The translations under genes and the position numbers were made by a program. DNA of 64,000 nucleotides from Stappia sp. ES.058. GTDB lineage: Bacteria; Pseudomonadota; Alphaproteobacteria; Rhizobiales; Stappiaceae. The stretch lies in the NCBI RefSeq assembly GCF_900105595.1, contig NZ_LT629784.1, forward strand, positions 2,604,001 to 2,668,000. The letters run 5' to 3'. The notes under the pieces are model-generated. The model was not told where the DNA came from, searched no databases, and was given only the letters and a program-made list of their open reading frames with translations. Shown piece after piece: positions 8,738 to 16,711 of this stretch (positions are counted from its first letter, which is position 1; every line of letters begins with the position of its first letter).

Positions 8738-8756
8738 TTTGGCACGAGCCTCGCAT
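8738..8756 (+). promoter_or_regulatory. Sigma-54 promoter of flgI-flgJ
   Basis: GTTTGGCACGAGCCTCGCAT carries GG (8741-8742), ten bases, then GC (8753-8754), with the canonical TGGCACG half. It lies about 40 bases upstream of the flgI start. Confidence 0.82.
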
Positions 8757-8794
8757 ATCGGATCCCGAACATCCAACCGATCGGAATCCGGTTC

Positions 8795-9907
8795 ATGACG
8801 CTGACCACCATCCTTCGCGTTTTCACCTTGCTGGCCCTGGTGCTCGGATCAGGCGCTGCCACCGCATCGTCACGCATCAAGGACATCGCCGACTTCGAGG
8901 GCGTCCGCGACAACCAGCTGATCGGTTACGGCCTCGTTGTCGGGCTTCAGGGAACCGGCGACAGCCTGCGCAACGCCCCCTTCACGCGGCAGAGCCTGGA
9001 AGCGATGCTGGAGCGGCTCGGAGTCAACACCCGCGGCTTCAATCTCAACACCGACAATGTCGCGGCAGTCATGGTGACGGCAAACCTGCCGGCGTTCTCG
9101 ACCCAGGGCACGCGCATCGACGTATCGGTCAGCGCCCTTGGCGATGCCGACAGCCTTCAGGGCGGAACGCTCCTTGTGACGCCGCTGCTGGGTGCCGACG
9201 GCGAGGTTTACGCGATTGCACAGGGTCCGCTGGCGATCGGCGGCTTTACCGCCCAGGGCGATGCCGCAACCGTGACACGCGGCGTTCCGACCGCAGCCCG
9301 CATCGCAAACGGCGCCCTGGTGGAGCGCGAGATCGACTTCAAGCTCGCCTCCATGACAAGCCTGCGCCTGGCGCTTCGCAATCCCGACCTGACCACCGCC
9401 CGGCGCATGGCGCTCGCCGTCAACGAACTGATCGGCCTGCCGACCGCAGAGCCTCTCGATCCGGCCACGGTGCGCATCGACCTTCCGCGCGAGTTCAACG
9501 GCAATATCGTCGACCTGCTCACCGATATCGAGCAGTTGATCGTGGAGCCCGATCTGCCGGCTCGGATCGTGATCGACGAGAACTCCGGCATCATCGTCAT
9601 GGGGCAGAACGTCAAGATCTCCACCGTGGCAATTGCCCAGGGGAACCTGACGGTGACCATCGCCGAAAGCCCCGAGGTGGTCCAGCCCCTGCCCTTCGCC
9701 AACGGCCAGACGGCAATCGAGCCGCGCACCGACATTCTCGTCGACGACGAGAGCGACAATCGTCTCGCCGTGCTGCCGAAGACAGTCACGCTGCAGCAAC
9801 TGGTCGATGGTCTGAACGCACTCGGCATCGGCCCGCGCGACATGATTTCCATCCTTCAGGCCGTGAAAGCGTCCGGCGCGCTTCAGGCCGAAATCGAGGT
9901 GATGTGA
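8795..9907 (+). CDS. flgI: FlgI, P-ring protein
   Basis: A 370-residue periplasmic protein with a cleavable signal peptide (LTTILRVFTLLALVLGSGAA). The canonical FlgI start of the mature protein is SRIKDIADFEGVRDNQLIGY, followed by GLVVGLQGTGD. The C-terminus KASGALQAEIEVM is typical, and the length matches the family. FlgI assembles the P-ring in the peptidoglycan layer. It heads flgI-flgJ-FlgN-like behind a sigma-54 promoter. Its stop overlaps the flgJ start by one base (TGATG). Confidence 0.97.
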   Translation: MTLTTILRVFTLLALVLGSGAATASSRIKDIADFEGVRDNQLIGYGLVVGLQGTGDSLRNAPFTRQSLEAMLERLGVNTRGFNLNTDNVAAVMVTANLPAFSTQGTRIDVSVSALGDADSLQGGTLLVTPLLGADGEVYAIAQGPLAIGGFTAQGDAATVTRGVPTAARIANGALVEREIDFKLASMTSLRLALRNPDLTTARRMALAVNELIGLPTAEPLDPATVRIDLPREFNGNIVDLLTDIEQLIVEPDLPARIVIDENSGIIVMGQNVKISTVAIAQGNLTVTIAESPEVVQPLPFANGQTAIEPRTDILVDDESDNRLAVLPKTVTLQQLVDGLNALGIGPRDMISILQAVKASGALQAEIEVM

Positions 9908-10227
9908 TGAACACGCTGACCAGCGATCCCGCGCTCACCGCAGCCCAAGGCCGCCTCCAGGCCCTGAACTCCCCGTCCGCCGCAATGGCGAGCAGCCGGG
10001 ACCAGGCGGAAGAGTTCGAGGCGATCTTCCTCAACACGATGTTCCAGTCGATGTTCGCCGGCTTGGAAGAGGACGGTGGCACCTGGGGCGGCGGTGCCGG
10101 TTCGGATGCGTGGAGCGGCATGCTGGTCGAACAATATTCCGACACCATCGCCCGCGCCGGCGGCATCGGCATCGCCGATTCCATCCAGCGCGAGCTTCTC
10201 GCCCTCCAGGAGACGCCCGGACAATGA
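9907..10227 (+). CDS. flgJ: FlgJ-type rod-binding protein without hydrolase domain
   Basis: A 106-residue protein made only of the rod-binding domain: QAEEFEAIFLNTMFQSMFAGL, then GSDAWSGMLVEQYSDTIARA and GIGIADSIQREL. Enterobacterial FlgJ has an added peptidoglycan hydrolase domain. That domain is absent here, as is common in Alphaproteobacteria, where a separate lytic transglycosylase does the cutting. It scaffolds rod assembly. The start overlaps the flgI stop, and its own stop overlaps the next gene's ATG (ATGA). Confidence 0.9.
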   Translation: MNTLTSDPALTAAQGRLQALNSPSAAMASSRDQAEEFEAIFLNTMFQSMFAGLEEDGGTWGGGAGSDAWSGMLVEQYSDTIARAGGIGIADSIQRELLALQETPGQ

Positions 10228-10721
10228 GCCTCGACACCAAGACGATCGCCGCACTGGCGCCCGAGTTCTTCTCCGGCACCATCGCAGACCGCGAAGCTGC
10301 GGAAGCCACCTGCCGGCGGCTGTCCGCCACCATGGCGGATCTTCTGGCCGTGGTAGAGCGGGAAACGGAGCTTGTGCGTGCGGGCAAGCTGGAAGAGGCC
10401 GGCGAGCTTCAGCCGGACAAGGCGAACCTCGTCAGCATCTACATGCGCGGGATGACCTACGTGCGCGACCAGACCGTCGTGCTCGGCAATCTCGCCCCGA
10501 CCTCGGTCGAAGACCTCAAACGGCGCCACGCGGAGTTCCAGCCCGTGCTGAGGATCAATCTGGCTGTGCTGGCAACCGCCCGGGAAGTCGCTGACGGACT
10601 GATGCGCAAGGTTGCGGAAGGGGCCGGATCCCGCCGCGCGCCCACCACCTACGGCCCGGGCGGCTCCGCGCCTCGCACCCCATCCCCGGCGGACGGCATT
10701 TCCGTCAATCGCGCGCTCTGA
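10224..10721 (+). CDS. FlgN-like flagellar chaperone candidate
   Basis: A 165-residue helical protein. Its start overlaps the flgJ stop (ATGA), so translation is probably coupled. Residues 20-135 are predicted to be long helices (LSATMADLLAVVERETELVR, ARAGKLEEAGELQPDKANLV), a pattern seen in FlgN-like export chaperones for FlgK/FlgL. The C-terminal 30 residues are Pro/Gly-rich and probably disordered. The functional label is inferred from size, helix pattern and operon position. Sequence recognition of FlgN itself is weak. An intrinsic terminator follows. Confidence 0.6.
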   Translation: MSLDTKTIAALAPEFFSGTIADREAAEATCRRLSATMADLLAVVERETELVRAGKLEEAGELQPDKANLVSIYMRGMTYVRDQTVVLGNLAPTSVEDLKRRHAEFQPVLRINLAVLATAREVADGLMRKVAEGAGSRRAPTTYGPGGSAPRTPSPADGISVNRAL

Positions 10722-10761
10722 CGCCTGTCCACGACTTCGACGAACCTGAATTCCCGCTTTG

Positions 10762-10795
10762 ATGCCGGCCCGCCACACGGGCCGGCATTTTGCTT
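10762..10795 (+). terminator. Terminator of flgI-flgJ-FlgN-like
   Basis: A perfect 10-base-pair stem (ATGCCGGCCC / GGGCCGGCAT) with a 7-base loop is followed by TTTGCTTT. It lies 40 bases after the last stop. The rest of the gap up to 11,128 holds no gene that I can support. Confidence 0.8.
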
Positions 10796-11128
10796 TCGGC
10801 CTTCCGCTCTCGTCGACAGTCGAGGAAGCGGATCATCCTGCCGGAGAGCCACGCGTTTACGATTTCAAAGGGGGAACGTCGGACCGTATCGGGAACGAAT
10901 CAGGATCAGCACAGCCCACGATCAAATCCTAACGAACTCTTTAACACAGCATTCACAGTTTTCGCGTAATGTATGTTCGACATTCGAGCAAGTCATGGGC
11001 GAATTAACCTTGCTTTCGAAAGCGAATTGGCCAGCGAAATCATAGTTAACTACGAAATGCCTCATGACTTAATCAATATGGCGAGAGACCCGGTTTCCGG
11101 AGCTCCGCCTGGTCAGGAGAGTGAGGGC

Positions 11129-11503
11129 ATGGAAACGGGAGCAATCAAGGCGCCCGCCTATCAAACGGCTTTGGCGCCCGTGCGGGGCAGGGAAACAGTC
11201 ACACCGCCGTCGGCACCGACAGATGTGCCGCCGGAAAAGGCTGTCCAGCCAGCCGAGGAAAGCGCGGCGTCGCGGCCGGAGGCGGAGAACCCGTCGGCCC
11301 CACGCCCTGGCCCATCGCAGGACGTCAAACGGGAAGAATACCGCGATACGATCACGGATTCTCTCGTGTTTCGCGCAATCGACACCACGACCGGCGAGGT
11401 CATCCGGCAAATCCCGGACGAATCATTGCTGCGCCTGCGTCGGGCCTTTGCGGAAACGACCCACAAGGACATGACCGGCCTCGGCGTCAACCGCAGCCTT
11501 TGA
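11129..11503 (+). CDS. FlaG-like flagellar protein
   Basis: A 124-residue protein from the ATG at 11129, which has AGGAG nine bases upstream. In-frame ATGs at 11057 and 11078 and an ORF start at 10973 have no ribosome site. The N-terminal 75 residues are Pro/Ala/Glu-rich and disordered. The C-terminal segment LVFRAIDTTTGEVIRQIPDE followed by SLLRLRR is the FlaG signature (a D-x-x-TGEVIRQIP core). FlaG proteins influence filament length. It lies between the hook/basal-body genes and the flagellin glycosylation genes. Start choice is the main uncertainty. Confidence 0.75.
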   Translation: METGAIKAPAYQTALAPVRGRETVTPPSAPTDVPPEKAVQPAEESAASRPEAENPSAPRPGPSQDVKREEYRDTITDSLVFRAIDTTTGEVIRQIPDESLLRLRRAFAETTHKDMTGLGVNRSL

Positions 11504-11652
11504 ACACCGGGCGGGCGTCGCTCGAGCGACAGCCGGATCGCCGAACGCCACCAGGCAGCGGAGCCGGGTCCGCTGGCGCCAGGACGCAGCGCACGGTGCG
11601 CCTTGCGAATCAGCTATAGTCGCGCTTCCCACGCTCAGTGAACGGATGGCGC

Positions 11653-13512
11653 ATGCTGGCCCCCTCTCCCGCAATTCTGGAGCAAATGCGCAAGGCGCTT
11701 GTCCTGCAGCGCGACGGCAAGATCGGACGGGCCCGCGCAATCTACGAAAAGATCCTCAAGAAAGACCCGCACAACACCGAGGCGGCGCACCTGCTTGCGC
11801 TTTGCTTCCGCGAACAGGGCTTTCCAGCGCGTGCGCGCGCGATTGTGGAAGGGATCATCGCGCGACCGCAGGCCGATCCGCGCCATCACATCACTCTTGC
11901 CGACATCTGCGCGGAAACGGACGACAGCCCATCCGCGCTGGCGGCGGTGGAGGCCGGGCTTCAAGACCATCCCAACCACGCAGGACTGCTGGCGCAACGC
12001 GCACGGCTTGTGCTGGAAACACAGGGCCCGGCGCCTGCTCTTCCTGCCTTCGATCCGGCTGTGCGCGCAAATCCGGGCGACGCCGACCTTTTGTGCGACT
12101 ACGCCAAGGCGCTCTATCTTGCCGGCGCAGTGGAGGAAGCCCTCAAGATCCTGACATTCCTCCGGGAGTCGGCACCCGATCACGCCACCTCGATCCTGCT
12201 TGCCATCGACATTTTGAACGCCCGCGACCGCGCACCCGAAGCGCTCGCGCTGCTGCGCGAGGCGCAAGAGCCCCTGGAGGCGGCCCCCGCCATCGCCAGA
12301 AGCCTGAGCCGGGCAAACACGCTCTGGTCCAACGCGAGCTACGACGAGGCCCTGGCGCACGCCCGGCATGCGCTCGAACTGGAACCGGACAACCCGCTTG
12401 CGCGTCTCATCCACGGCAAGTCGCTGTTTCGGCTCGGCCGATTCGATGAAGCCGCCGAAACGCTCTCACGGGGGCTTGCGCTCCATCCGAAAAACGCGGA
12501 CCTGCGAAACATTCTCGGGTTTGTCGAGGTTCGCCGCGGCAATCTGGCGACCGGTTGGGCGCATCTGGAAGCGCGCTTTTCATCGGATCAGCCGGGGACC
12601 ATCCACCGCAGCTTCGATCAACCCGCCTGGACCGGCGACAGCGACACGGGCCGCGGCCTGCTTCTCTGGTCCGACCAGGGCGTCGGCGACGTGTTCCGCG
12701 CCACGACCATGCTCAGGGAAACCGTCGCCCTTGCCGGACGGGTGATCCTGGAGTGCGGGTCCAAGAACCTCGAGATCATGTCGCGCAACTTTCCGGACGT
12801 GACATTTCGCGCAAATGCGCTCGACAAGCTTACCAGACGCCCGGTTCATGACGATTTCGATACCCAGCTGTCGCTCGGCTCTCTTCCCATGATCCTGCGC
12901 CCGACACTCGACAGCTTTCCGAAGCGCGCGCAGTGGATCACGCCGGAACCCGGCCGCGTCGCCCGGTTTTCCGATCGCGGGATCTTCCGCGACGGGCGTC
13001 CGGTCATCGGCCTCTCCTGGCGCGGACGCACGAAGGGCAACCGCAATGCGCATCTCTACATCTCGCTGGAGGCACTGCGCCCGATCCTGCAACGCGACGA
13101 CTGTGTCTTCCTGTCGTTGCAGTATGGCGATCTGGGAGACGAACTGGCGCGCCTGAAGGCGGAAACAGGCATCGAGATCACGCATTTCGACGACATCGAC
13201 ATCTTCGACGATCTGGAAAATGCCGCGGCCCTGTCGTCGCTCGTCGATCTCTATATCGCGCCGGATTGCACTGGCGCGGACATCGCGGCAACGCTCGGGG
13301 TTCCCGTGTGGCGCTACGCCGGCACCACAAGCCCGATCCTCGCCGGCGACGGGTCGACCCCCTGGTACCCGTCGACACGCAGCTATGTGGTGCCGGCCGG
13401 CAGATCCGCCGATGCCCTCGTTCCCCGTCTGGCGAGCGACTTCGATGACTGGCGCAAGGGCCGGGATGGAAAAAACGCCGCCACGACCGCGCGCATGTCC
13501 GTTCAGAAATAG
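11653..13512 (+). CDS. FlmG-like TPR flagellin glycosyltransferase
   Basis: About 619 residues. Residues 1 to roughly 330 are tetratricopeptide repeats (for example GKIGRARAIYEKILKKDPHN, EALAHARHALELEPDNPLA, RFDEAAETLSRGLALHPKN). From about 340 a glycosyltransferase-like domain follows, with WSDQGVGDVFRATTML, VIGLSWRGRTKGN, DDCVFLSLQYGD and IAPDCTGADIAATLGVPVW. This is the domain order of Caulobacter FlmG, which transfers pseudaminic acid to flagellins. The adjacent NeuB-like and CMP-sugar synthetase genes and the nearby flagellins support the role. It overlaps the convergent NeuB-fusion gene by 10 bases. A GTG at 11638 is an alternative start. Confidence 0.8.
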   Translation: MLAPSPAILEQMRKALVLQRDGKIGRARAIYEKILKKDPHNTEAAHLLALCFREQGFPARARAIVEGIIARPQADPRHHITLADICAETDDSPSALAAVEAGLQDHPNHAGLLAQRARLVLETQGPAPALPAFDPAVRANPGDADLLCDYAKALYLAGAVEEALKILTFLRESAPDHATSILLAIDILNARDRAPEALALLREAQEPLEAAPAIARSLSRANTLWSNASYDEALAHARHALELEPDNPLARLIHGKSLFRLGRFDEAAETLSRGLALHPKNADLRNILGFVEVRRGNLATGWAHLEARFSSDQPGTIHRSFDQPAWTGDSDTGRGLLLWSDQGVGDVFRATTMLRETVALAGRVILECGSKNLEIMSRNFPDVTFRANALDKLTRRPVHDDFDTQLSLGSLPMILRPTLDSFPKRAQWITPEPGRVARFSDRGIFRDGRPVIGLSWRGRTKGNRNAHLYISLEALRPILQRDDCVFLSLQYGDLGDELARLKAETGIEITHFDDIDIFDDLENAAALSSLVDLYIAPDCTGADIAATLGVPVWRYAGTTSPILAGDGSTPWYPSTRSYVVPAGRSADALVPRLASDFDDWRKGRDGKNAATTARMSVQK

Positions 13513-15746
13513 GCTTCCAGACGCTCCAGCGCGATCCAGAAGCCCTCGCCTCCGTTCTTGTGACCCTGCCACACCTCGGGCACGAAGGACGCCTTTGGGC
13601 AGGCTCCATCGAGAACCTGGGCGAGGTGGGCGAAATCGATCTCGCCCTCGCCGATCTGCAGCCCCTCCCCGTCGACCCCTTGCGCATCGACCAGATGGAG
13701 ATGTGCCGCATGCGGTGCGACGTCGTCCAGGAACGCTGCAAAGGACGCGCGCGCGTGCACGCAAGCGAGTTTGGAATGGGAGACATCGAGACAGACCCGC
13801 ATCGCATGATCCCGACAGAATGACGCGATCTCCGCGCCGTCCAGAAACAGATTGTGGTAGCGCTGGCCGCCGAAATGCCAGGGAAACGGCGGCATGGTCT
13901 GCGGGATCAATTCCACCCCGGCATCCTTGAACCGGTCCAGCCCCTCCGCCACCCGCTCATAGAGCACACCGCGGGCATCCGGTGACAGGAAACCGTCCTG
14001 TGTGAAGCCGCCAACATTGACGACGATGCGGGGCAAGCCCGACGTGCGGAACCGGTCGGCCAACCGCGCCGTGAGCTCGACGACCCGCGCCAGTTCCCCG
14101 AGCGAATGGGCACGGTAGTCGGCATTCCCGCTTGCCAGGTCGAGAACATGATCTCCTGCAAACAGCTCCGGCGCATGCACCACCAGATCGTATGGGTAGG
14201 CAGCGGATGTCAGGTGGTCTGCCGGATCCAGCTCCAGATCCATGTAGCTGAGATGGAACTCCAGCAGATCGGGATTGCTGACACGCGCGAGGGCGTCGGC
14301 ATCGTGATAGCGCACAGGAAGACCGAAGGGCCGGCGAAACCTGTAGGCCCGGGGCTTTGCACCGTCGCGTCCGAGATCGCTTGCAAAGAACGGCTCGCCG
14401 GCGCCAAGCGCACGCGACAGGACCTGGCCGGCAAGGTCGGTCTTGCGGTAGGGGGCCAGACCGTTGCCGGGACTGCGCACGGCAATATCTGCCTCTGCCA
14501 CAGTCGTTCCGGCCGGCAGGTCGCGCGCGGCAACAAGGCTCTTGCCCAGGACCTCCCGGTTCATCAGTTCGCCTTGCGTGACCTTGCGCGGCTTGGCCGA
14601 CCCGAGCGCCGCCTCCACATCGCGAATTCCGGCCACCATCTCGGCAAACTCGCCGGGCAGCAGACTGACGCGATGATCGTTTCCTTCCTGGCTCCGGTCG
14701 AAGGTGAAGTGCTTCTCGATGATCGAGGCGCCCCGCGCCGCGGCGGCAATGGCGACCGCGATGCCGCGTTCGTGGCCGGAGTAACCGATCGGGCAACCAC
14801 GTCCGATGTCGCCAAGTCGCTCCATATAAGCGAGATTCACATCCTTGGCGGGAGCCGGATAGGTCGAGTTGCAATGCAGCAGCGCGAAGGCTGCGCCGCA
14901 CTCGCGCATCACCCGCACCGCATCCACGATCTCCGCTTCGTTCGACATGCCGGTGGAGGCGATCAGCGGCTTGCGGGTGCGCGCAATCGCCGAGAGCAGG
15001 TCGTGGTTGGTCAGATCGGCGGAAGCGACCTTGTAGCCGGCGAGGCCGACGCCTTCCAATGCGGCAAGGCTTTCCTCGTCCCAGGGCGTGCACAAGGGGA
15101 TGATACCGGCCTGGCGCGCATGCTCGAAAGCGGCGAAGAGCGCATCGGGCGTCAATTGGAAGCGCTTCAGAAGGTCGAGCGTGTACTGCGCGCCCAGATC
15201 GCGGCGTTCCTCCGCCACCGTTCCGTAAAGACTGTCGATGTCGCGCATCTGGAACTTCACGCAATCAGCGCCGGCCGCATGCGCGGCATCGATCAGCCGG
15301 AGCGCTGTATCCAGGCTGCCATTGTGGTTGTTGCCGATCTCCGCGACGACAAAGACCGGCTGTCCCTTGCCGACCGCCCGGCCATCGATGGAAAATCCGT
15401 GGGAGTGACGGTTGGCGAGCCCGACAAGCCGCCGCTGGCGATCGACCAGCGGAACATAGTCGACACGCTCGGAAAACAGCGCGGCAATTTCGCCCGGCGG
15501 CAAGTTCGCGGAGGCCGAGACAAAGTCCCGGTTCATGGCGTGCGAAACGGGCAGGTCGAGCCTCAACTCACGCGACCCCAGCAGCCAGCGCCGGAAATCG
15601 CCATCGGTGAGGATCCCTTCGAGCACACCGTTTTGCGCCACGGCGAAAACGAGACCCGAGCGATTGTCGCCGATCTTGTTGAGCGCATGACCAAGGGTGT
15701 CGTCGGTGAAGACGACGAAGGGCGTTACATTGCGCTCGATGATCAT
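13503..15746 (-). CDS. CBS-NeuB-SAF-TIM barrel fusion, nonulosonic acid synthase
   Basis: A 747-residue multidomain protein. Residues 1-118 are a CBS-domain pair (ILTDGDFRRWLL, YVPLVDRQRRLVGL). Residues 125-370 are a NeuB/PseI/LegI synthase (VVAEIGNNHNGSLDTALRLI, KFQMRD, LIASTGMSNEAEI, IIEKHFTFDRSQEGNDH). Residues 410-465 are a SAF antifreeze-like domain (NREVLGKSLVAARDLPAGTT). Residues 485-747 are a xylose-isomerase-type TIM barrel (VCLDVSHSKLAC, HLHLVDAQGVDGEGLQIGEG). The NeuB part condenses PEP with a six-carbon sugar to make a nonulosonic acid. The barrel may epimerise or isomerise a precursor, which is inference. It overlaps the cytidylyltransferase stop by 4 bases. Confidence 0.88.
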   Translation of the reverse strand: MIIERNVTPFVVFTDDTLGHALNKIGDNRSGLVFAVAQNGVLEGILTDGDFRRWLLGSRELRLDLPVSHAMNRDFVSASANLPPGEIAALFSERVDYVPLVDRQRRLVGLANRHSHGFSIDGRAVGKGQPVFVVAEIGNNHNGSLDTALRLIDAAHAAGADCVKFQMRDIDSLYGTVAEERRDLGAQYTLDLLKRFQLTPDALFAAFEHARQAGIIPLCTPWDEESLAALEGVGLAGYKVASADLTNHDLLSAIARTRKPLIASTGMSNEAEIVDAVRVMRECGAAFALLHCNSTYPAPAKDVNLAYMERLGDIGRGCPIGYSGHERGIAVAIAAAARGASIIEKHFTFDRSQEGNDHRVSLLPGEFAEMVAGIRDVEAALGSAKPRKVTQGELMNREVLGKSLVAARDLPAGTTVAEADIAVRSPGNGLAPYRKTDLAGQVLSRALGAGEPFFASDLGRDGAKPRAYRFRRPFGLPVRYHDADALARVSNPDLLEFHLSYMDLELDPADHLTSAAYPYDLVVHAPELFAGDHVLDLASGNADYRAHSLGELARVVELTARLADRFRTSGLPRIVVNVGGFTQDGFLSPDARGVLYERVAEGLDRFKDAGVELIPQTMPPFPWHFGGQRYHNLFLDGAEIASFCRDHAMRVCLDVSHSKLACVHARASFAAFLDDVAPHAAHLHLVDAQGVDGEGLQIGEGEIDFAHLAQVLDGACPKASFVPEVWQGHKNGGEGFWIALERLEAYF

Positions 15747-16441
15747 GGCAGCGCGCGTCTCATCAGTGTCTCGACCACGACGGCATCGTCGATGTCGTCA
15801 ATTTCCCATGATTCGCAAGCCTGTGTCTCAAGCATCGCGATCCGCCCGCCAAGCCGGTTGTGCTCGCTTAACAGGATGTGCGTGCGGGTAAGATAGATCG
15901 AGCCCGTTTCCCGGTAGCGACGGTCGGCGGGAGCGATGTCCTGGCGACGCGGCCGGTTGCGATAGTCGTAATGCGCCTTCGGGGCGGCGGGATCGCTCCA
16001 GAAGAACGCGTGGCTTTCCACCACCGACAAAAGCGAATCCGCGCCTTCGCGCCGCAAGGTGTCGATCGCCGTGTCGATGGTGCCGGCAAGCCGCAGTGGC
16101 GAGGTCGGCTGGAGCAGCAGGACCGCGTCGGGAAGCCCGTCCGGGCACCACGCCTCCAGCACATGCAACAGCACCGGCTCCGTCGCCGTTTCGTCGCGGG
16201 CAAGCTCCCCGGGTCGCAAACCCGGCACCTCGGCACCCGCCTTCCGTGCGACTTCCGCGATTTCCGGACCATCGGTGCTGACCACCACCCGCCCGACGGA
16301 TTCGGCCGAGAGCGCCTGCTCAATCGACCAGGCGATCAACGGCTTGCCGTTGATCTCGCGAATGTTCTTTCCCGCAAGCCCCTTGGAGCCGGCGCGCGCC
16401 GGAATGATCGCCAGCACCTTCATCTCCGCCGTGTCCGCCAT
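15743..16441 (-). CDS. CMP-nonulosonate (PseF/NeuA-type) cytidylyltransferase
   Basis: A 232-residue enzyme with the CTP-binding motif IIPARAGSKGLAGKNIREIN, then GKPLIAWSIEQAL, STDGPEIAEVA and LLLQPTSPLR. The C-terminal acidic EIDDIDD is typical of CMP-sialate/pseudaminate synthetases. It activates a nonulosonic acid as the CMP-sugar donor for the glycosyltransferase. The start at 16441 follows GGGGAGAGGAC; the in-frame upstream region to 16519 is not family-like. It is upstream of the NeuB fusion with a 4-base overlap, so they form one operon. The exact sugar (pseudaminic, legionaminic or sialic) cannot be read from the sequence. Confidence 0.88.
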   Translation of the reverse strand: MADTAEMKVLAIIPARAGSKGLAGKNIREINGKPLIAWSIEQALSAESVGRVVVSTDGPEIAEVARKAGAEVPGLRPGELARDETATEPVLLHVLEAWCPDGLPDAVLLLQPTSPLRLAGTIDTAIDTLRREGADSLLSVVESHAFFWSDPAAPKAHYDYRNRPRRQDIAPADRRYRETGSIYLTRTHILLSEHNRLGGRIAMLETQACESWEIDDIDDAVVVETLMRRALP

Positions 16442-16614
16442 GTCCTCTCCCCACACAGAGCCCCGCCTCAAGGCCTTCTGGCGACTATAGGACAGACACG
16501 CCGCCCAAGGTCCAGCCACCGGCGGTGCGAATGGTCACGCCCTGTTTCCGCGACGTGATCGCGCCGCCGGGCCGGCAATTCGCGACTGTAACGCACCATT
16601 AACCCTAACTCCCG

Positions 16615-16629
16615 TTAACCCTTTGTTTT
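16615..16629 (+). promoter_or_regulatory. Flagellin upstream box 1 (TTAA-N7-TTTT)
   Basis: TTAA-CCCTTTG-TTTT lies 97 bases before the first flagellin ATG. Equivalent TTAA-N7-TTAG boxes lie 91 and 93 bases before the other two. The constant position argues for a shared regulatory site, most simply CtrA-like; this copy is the weakest match. Confidence 0.4.
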
Positions 16630-16711
16630 TACGAGCTGTTTGGGAATTCGGACCTAACGTGACCCTGCAACGAGAACCCGTTGTGAAGATCCGCACCAGA
16701 AAGGTACGACA

